Positions 59,999 to 64,000 of a stretch of 64,000 nt of DNA are shown here, piece after piece. This DNA is from Nannocystis exedens (GTDB taxonomy: Bacteria > Myxococcota_A > Polyangia > Nannocystales > Nannocystaceae). The position numbers were made by a program, and so were the translations under genes. The stretch spans positions 8,260,001-8,324,000 of the forward strand of contig NZ_NETK01000001.1 of the NCBI RefSeq assembly GCF_002343915.1. Reading direction: 5' to 3'. Each line of letters starts with the position of its first letter. The stretch's first letter is position 1. A model generated the notes under the pieces. That model was not told the origin of the DNA, did not search any database, and worked only from the letters and a program-made list of their open reading frames with translations.

Positions 59999-61693
59999 TC
60001 ACGGCTTGCGCGGCTTGCCGAACAGGCGCCGACGCAGCAGGTTGCGCTTGACCGGGCGCTTGCCGGCGTCGTCGGGCGGCTCGCCGTCGCGGGTGATCCG
60101 CAGCTGCCCGCCGGCGACCCACACCTTTTTCAGATGCTGCAGCAGCTCGTCCGGCAGCTCGGCGGGCAGCTCGACGAAGGTGTGGTCCTTTTGAATGTCG
60201 ATGCGGCCGATCTGCTTGCTCGTCAGCCGCGCCTCGTTGGCGATCGCGCCGACCAGGTTGCCGGGCTTGAGGCCGTGGATGTGGCCGACCTCGACGCGGT
60301 AGGCCGCCATGCCGGGCTCGGGGCTGCGGGGGGCAGGGCGCTCCTCGGGCTCGGGACGCTCCGGGGCCAGCAGGAACGGCACGCCCTTGCGCACCAGCTT
60401 GGCCAGGGCGGCGGCGATCTCGAGCGCCGGGATGTTGTCCTCGCGCTCGAGCTCCTCGATCGCGCTCTGGAACGGCTCGAGGCCGCCGGCGGCGATGCTG
60501 TCGCGGATCTGCTGCTTGAAGCGGGCGAGCCGGACGTCGCTGACCATCTTGCTGGTCGGCAGCTCCATCGGCGTGATCGGCTGCCGGGTGGCGCGCTCGA
60601 TCATCCGCAGGAGGCCCCGCTCGCGCGGGGCGACGAACAGGATCGCCTCGCCGCTGCGGCCGGCGCGGCCGGTGCGGCCGATCCGGTGGACGTAGCTCTC
60701 CGGGTCGGTCGGCACGTCGTAGTTCATGACGTGGCTGATCCGGTCGACGTCGAGGCCGCGGGCGGCGACGTCGGTGGCGACGAGGATGTCGATCGCGCCG
60801 TCGCGCAGCATGGCGATCGTCTTCTCGCGCTGGGCCTGCGGGATGTCGCCGTTGATCGCGGCGGCCGCGAAGCCGCGGGCCTGCAGGCGCTCGGCCAGAT
60901 CGTCGGTCGCGACCTTGGTGCGGGCGAACACGATCATCGCCTCGAACGGCTCGGCCTCGAGGATCCGCGTCAGCGCGTCGAGCTTGTGCACACCGCTGAC
61001 GATCCAGTAGCGCTGGCGGATGTTGTCGGCGGTGCGGCTCTTGCCGGCGATCGTGACCTCGACCGGCTCGCGCAGATAGGTCTGGGCGATCCGCCGGATC
61101 GGCGGCGGCAGGGTGGCCGAGAACAGCGCGGTCTGCCGCGCGGCCGGGGTGGCGCGCAGGATGGTCTCGACGTCGTCGATGAAGCCCATGCGCAGCATCT
61201 CGTCGGCCTCGTCGAGCACGACGTGCCGCAATTGCGAGAGGTCGAGCGCGCCGCGGCCGAGGTGGTCGATGATCCGCCCGGGCGTGCCCACCACGACGTG
61301 AACGCCGCGCGCGAGCGCGTTCAGCTGCGGGCCGTAGCTCTGGCCGCCGTAGATCGGCAGGACGCGAAAGCCGGGCAGGTGGGCGGCGTAGCGCTGCAGC
61401 GCCTCGGCGACCTGGATCGCCAGCTCGCGCGTGGGCGTGAGCACGAGCGCCTGCAGGACCGGCCGGCTGCGATCGAGGCGGGCGAGGATCGGCAAGGCGA
61501 AGGCGGCGGTCTTGCCGGTGCCGGTCTGGGCCTGGCCGAGGAGGTCGCGCCCGGCGAGCAGGTGCGGGATGGTCTGCGACTGGATCGGCGACGGCGTCTC
61601 GTAGCCGACGTCGCGCAGCGCTCGCAGCAGCGGTTCGGGCAGGTCGAGCGCGGCGAAGCCGGTCGGCGGGGAAAGGTCTTCGTCGGCGCTCAT
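59999..61693 (-). CDS. deaD: DEAD-box RNA helicase with DbpA-type RNA-binding domain
   Basis: 564 residues. Helicase motifs in order: TPSPIQSQTIP (Q), AQTGTGKT (I), PTRELA (Ia), TPGRIIDHL (Ib), VLDEADEML (II), FSATLP (III), MIVFARTK (IV), VATDVAARGLDVD (V) and YVHRIGRTGRAGR (VI). The C-terminal domain YRVEVGHIHGLKPGNLVGAI through IGRIDIQKDHTFVELP is the DbpA-like RNA-binding fold of DeaD/CsdA proteins, then a basic tail. It likely acts in ribosome assembly or mRNA decay, often at low temperature. AGAGG lies 9 nt upstream of the ATG. Confidence 0.92.
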   Translation of the reverse strand: MSADEDLSPPTGFAALDLPEPLLRALRDVGYETPSPIQSQTIPHLLAGRDLLGQAQTGTGKTAAFALPILARLDRSRPVLQALVLTPTRELAIQVAEALQRYAAHLPGFRVLPIYGGQSYGPQLNALARGVHVVVGTPGRIIDHLGRGALDLSQLRHVVLDEADEMLRMGFIDDVETILRATPAARQTALFSATLPPPIRRIAQTYLREPVEVTIAGKSRTADNIRQRYWIVSGVHKLDALTRILEAEPFEAMIVFARTKVATDDLAERLQARGFAAAAINGDIPQAQREKTIAMLRDGAIDILVATDVAARGLDVDRISHVMNYDVPTDPESYVHRIGRTGRAGRSGEAILFVAPRERGLLRMIERATRQPITPMELPTSKMVSDVRLARFKQQIRDSIAAGGLEPFQSAIEELEREDNIPALEIAAALAKLVRKGVPFLLAPERPEPEERPAPRSPEPGMAAYRVEVGHIHGLKPGNLVGAIANEARLTSKQIGRIDIQKDHTFVELPAELPDELLQHLKKVWVAGGQLRITRDGEPPDDAGKRPVKRNLLRRRLFGKPRKP

Positions 61694-62265
61694 GCGCGGG
61701 AACCTCTACCCGATTAAAAAGGCCGCGGGGCCCGCGGCGGCGTGCCGTTGGACACGCCGTCGGGGCGATGGCGAGGCGACGCGCCGGCCCCGAGGCGGAC
61801 ACCGGCGACGTGCTCGCTGGACCATTCTTGGGGGCGACGGCGAGGCGATGCGCCGGCCGGGGATCGGCCGCCGGGGGCGTGGCGGGGTCTGCCTCGCGCG
61901 GACGGACCGCCGCGGATGACCTCGCCGCCCTGCAGGGCGTCGGACCCCTGGGACGAACTCGCTGCGGGGTGCGTCGGGTCGGCGCCATGCTCGGGGGCGT
62001 GGGCCGCGGCCGGGCGGCGCCTCGACAGGGAAGGACCCTTGGTTGCGATCTGCGCACTCGCGCGCACCGGGGCCGCTTCCGGGGTTTTCGTCGAGCGCCG
62101 GCGCAGGTGCTTGCGGGTGCAACGGTTCGGCGCATCTTCGCAGCGATCGGGGTCGGCCGGCGGACGCACCGTGGCGATGAGGGCGAGAAAAAGCCCAGAG
62201 GTCGCTTCGCATGAGCACGGTCTGCAAAAGAGTCGTCGCGGCTGCTCGCAGCGTGGAGTGATGGC
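61694..62265. other. Divergent intergenic region with 28-bp direct repeat
   Basis: 572 bp between the helicase and TrxB-like genes. A 28-bp unit containing ggcgaggcga and gcgccggcc occurs at 61762-61789 and 61831-61858 with two differences, 69 bp apart. The frames are Arg-rich shadows. Confidence 0.45.
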
Positions 62266-63192
62266 ATGTACGACGTGATCATCGTCGGCGGCGGGCCCGC
62301 CGGGCTCAGCGCGGCGCTCGTGCTCGGGCGCAGCGACCGCAGCGTGCTGGTGTGCGACCGCGGGGACCATCGCAACGACAGCTCGCGGGCGGTCCACGGC
62401 TTTTTGACCCGCGAGGGGACGCCGCCGGACGAGCTGCTGCGGCTCGGTCGCGAGCAGCTGCGGCCGTACAAGGTCGAGTTCGCGGCGGTCCCCGTGACCG
62501 ACGCCGTGCGCGAGTCGCCGGGCTTCCTGGTCAGCCTCGCCGACGGCCGGCGCGCCCGCTGCCGCAAGCTGCTGCTCGCCACCGGCCTGGTCGACCTGCT
62601 GCCGCCGATCGCCGGCCTCGGTCCGCTGTGGGGCCGCAGCGTGTTCGTCTGCCCTTATTGCGACGGCTGGGAGTTCCGCGGCGCCCCGCTCGCGGCCTGC
62701 GGCGCCGAGGGAGCGGCGCTGGCGCTGTCGCTGCTGCGCTGGTCGCAGGACGTAATGCTGTTCACGAACGGCGGCCGGCCGCTGGCGGGCGACGAAACCG
62801 AGCGGCTGGCGGCCGCGGGGGTGCGGGTGCGCGAGGAGCCGATCGAGCGCCTGGAGGGCCACGAGGGCACCCTGGAGCGCGTCGTGCTGGCGGGCGGGGA
62901 GGCCGAGCCGCGGCGGGCGCTGTTCCTCAAGCTGCCGCAGCGCCAGCGCTCCGACCTGGCGGAGAAGCTGGCGCTGCCGGTCGACGACAAGCACGGGGCC
63001 GAGACCCGGCGGCGGCAGTCGACACGCGTGCCCGGGCTGTACCTCGCCGGCGACGCCTCACGCGACGTGATGTTCGCCATCGTGGCCGCGGCCGAGGGTG
63101 CGGTGGCCGGCATGACGATCGACGGCGAGCTGCAGGCGGAGGAGCTGGCCGAGCGCGTGCGCCGGGGCTCGCCGGCGTCGCCCGGGAAGTGA
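62266..63192 (+). CDS. Thioredoxin reductase-like FAD/NAD(P) oxidoreductase
   Basis: 308 residues; GGAG 8 nt before the ATG. The FAD motif is YDVIIVGGGPAGLSAALVLG. The redox-active disulfide is in VFVCPYCDGWEFRG (CxxC). The C-terminal FAD motif is VPGLYLAGDASRDVMFAIVA. The NADP region (PLAACGAEGAALALSLLRW) lacks a clean GxGxxA. This places it among TrxB-like bacterial flavoproteins, including ferredoxin-dependent and bacillithiol-type relatives. No thioredoxin gene is adjacent. Confidence 0.88.
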   Translation: MYDVIIVGGGPAGLSAALVLGRSDRSVLVCDRGDHRNDSSRAVHGFLTREGTPPDELLRLGREQLRPYKVEFAAVPVTDAVRESPGFLVSLADGRRARCRKLLLATGLVDLLPPIAGLGPLWGRSVFVCPYCDGWEFRGAPLAACGAEGAALALSLLRWSQDVMLFTNGGRPLAGDETERLAAAGVRVREEPIERLEGHEGTLERVVLAGGEAEPRRALFLKLPQRQRSDLAEKLALPVDDKHGAETRRRQSTRVPGLYLAGDASRDVMFAIVAAAEGAVAGMTIDGELQAEELAERVRRGSPASPGK

Positions 63193-63289
63193 GGGCCGGC
63201 CGGCGAACGGTGGCGCGCGACCGCGGCCCGCGCCGCACTCGCGGCAGGACGTCGATTGCCGGTCGGCGCATCTCATTCATAGTCCCGGC

Positions 63290-63931
63290 ATGCAAGACGA
63301 ACGAAACACCGAGGAGCCGGCGGACGAGGTTCACACCTGGCTCGCCAACCTCGCCCGCGAGCTGTTCCAGACCGAGCAATCGGCCCAGCGTCACCCTCGC
63401 CTCGAGGCCGAGCGCCTCGGGGACGTACCCCCCGCCCACTGCCTGCGCGCGGTCGCAGACCACGCAGACTCGGCGCTGGCCGAATTGCCGGGGCTTGCCG
63501 AACAGTACAAGCTGCCCGTCAGCACCGGCGGCCGGGCCGTGGGCGCGGCGTTCTCGGTGGTCCGCAATCAATTCGCGGACATGTTCCTCAGCCTCGAACG
63601 CTCGTACCGCGGGACGCTGCTCGGCATGCGCCACGGGGTCGATCTGATGCTCCTGTTCGAGAAGGTTGCCCGCCGCGACGGCGCCGTGGCGCTCGCCGAT
63701 TGGTGCGTGGGGTGGCTCGAGAAGCGGACGGCCCTGCTCGCCGAAGCCGAGCAAGCGCTGGCCTGGTTCGCCGAGCACCCGGAGCGCGCGCTGGAAGCCG
63801 CGACGCACCGGCCGCTCGCCCGCGCCTTCCGCGCGACGGTGGCGGGGATCGAGCACCTCGCCGACCGCCTGCGCCAGCCGCGGCGCGCTCCGCCGTCGGT
63901 CGCGTCGGAGTCGGCGCACCGGGACGCGTAG
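63290..63931 (+). CDS. Hypothetical helical protein
   Basis: 213 residues, predicted to be almost wholly helical (EVHTWLANLARELFQTEQSA, AVGAAFSVVRNQFADMFLSL, GMRHGVDLMLLFEKVARRDG, LEKRTALLAEAEQALAWFAE). It has no signal peptide. The internal segment is conserved-looking, but I cannot name a family. It follows the TrxB-like gene by 97 nt in the same direction. A coiled-coil or four-helix bundle is likely. Confidence 0.7.
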   Translation: MQDERNTEEPADEVHTWLANLARELFQTEQSAQRHPRLEAERLGDVPPAHCLRAVADHADSALAELPGLAEQYKLPVSTGGRAVGAAFSVVRNQFADMFLSLERSYRGTLLGMRHGVDLMLLFEKVARRDGAVALADWCVGWLEKRTALLAEAEQALAWFAEHPERALEAATHRPLARAFRATVAGIEHLADRLRQPRRAPPSVASESAHRDA

Positions 63932-64000
63932 TCGAGCCCGCCGCAAGGATGTGAGCACGGCGGACTCTGCCGTTTGCCGGGCTCGACGGGGCGATGATTC

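Overview
The window is very GC-rich, with strong third-position G/C bias that opens long false ORFs in every frame. It looks like chromosome from a myxobacterium of the Nannocystis/Plesiocystis group (inference). The signs are: many predicted lipoproteins with Thr/Ser-rich linkers, CGDG-type Cys-rich repeat proteins (DUF4215), FG-GAP and filamin/SBBP-like propeller surface proteins, a sigma factor gene paired with a Ser/Thr kinase gene, and a mosaic of IS remnants. I saw no rRNA, tRNA or CRISPR array.

Layout. 1-0.7 kb is a graveyard of mobile and host gene fragments (group II intron RT tip, IS630 N-terminus, S9 peptidase piece). 0.8-7.8 kb is a three-gene minus-strand operon of paralogous secreted lipoproteins, each with 17-18 CGDG repeats and a C-terminal DUF1554-like domain. 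8.5-9.9 kb is an IS66 transposase relic with five -1 frameshifts. 10.2-16 kb holds a lipoprotein and an ECF-type sigma factor followed after 6 nt by a membrane Ser/Thr kinase, whose C-terminal half is put out of frame by one missing base inside a 75-bp tandem repeat. 16.2-19.5 kb has a YfbK-like VWA lipoprotein and a Thr-linker lipoprotein.

19.9-29.5 kb is a family of FG-GAP lipoproteins. One copy is intact, one is a scrambled remnant, and one was intact until a 3.4-kb IS21-family element inserted. The IS has 37-bp imperfect terminal repeats and a 5-bp target duplication; joining the flanks restores a 643-residue frame. The IS carries istA and istB plus two small upstream ORFs and a strong antisense-facing terminator.

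29.9-45.4 kb is ordinary accessory chromosome with regulator/enzyme pairs: AraC beside SnoaL-NmrA, LysR beside an FAD monooxygenase, ArsR beside an SDR. It also has a NUDIX hydrolase, a trypsin-like protease, a VOC protein, a propeller lipoprotein, an amidohydrolase-CIA30 fusion and a glycoside-hydrolase-like lipoprotein. 45.5-64 kb has a membrane-embedded MutS-like ATPase, a nucleotidase, an SMP-30 lipoprotein, a polytopic GT-C-like protein, a CapA-like phosphatase, GlpF, a WD40 protein, a Gfo/Idh oxidoreductase preceded by a 22-codon ORF, a DEAD-box helicase and a TrxB-like flavoprotein.

The most notable non-gene signals are a dispersed 18-bp palindrome family (CATGTCC-N4-GGACATG type) in the 3' flanks of many genes from 29 to 60 kb, and a pair of same-spaced inverted repeats flanking the ArsR gene.
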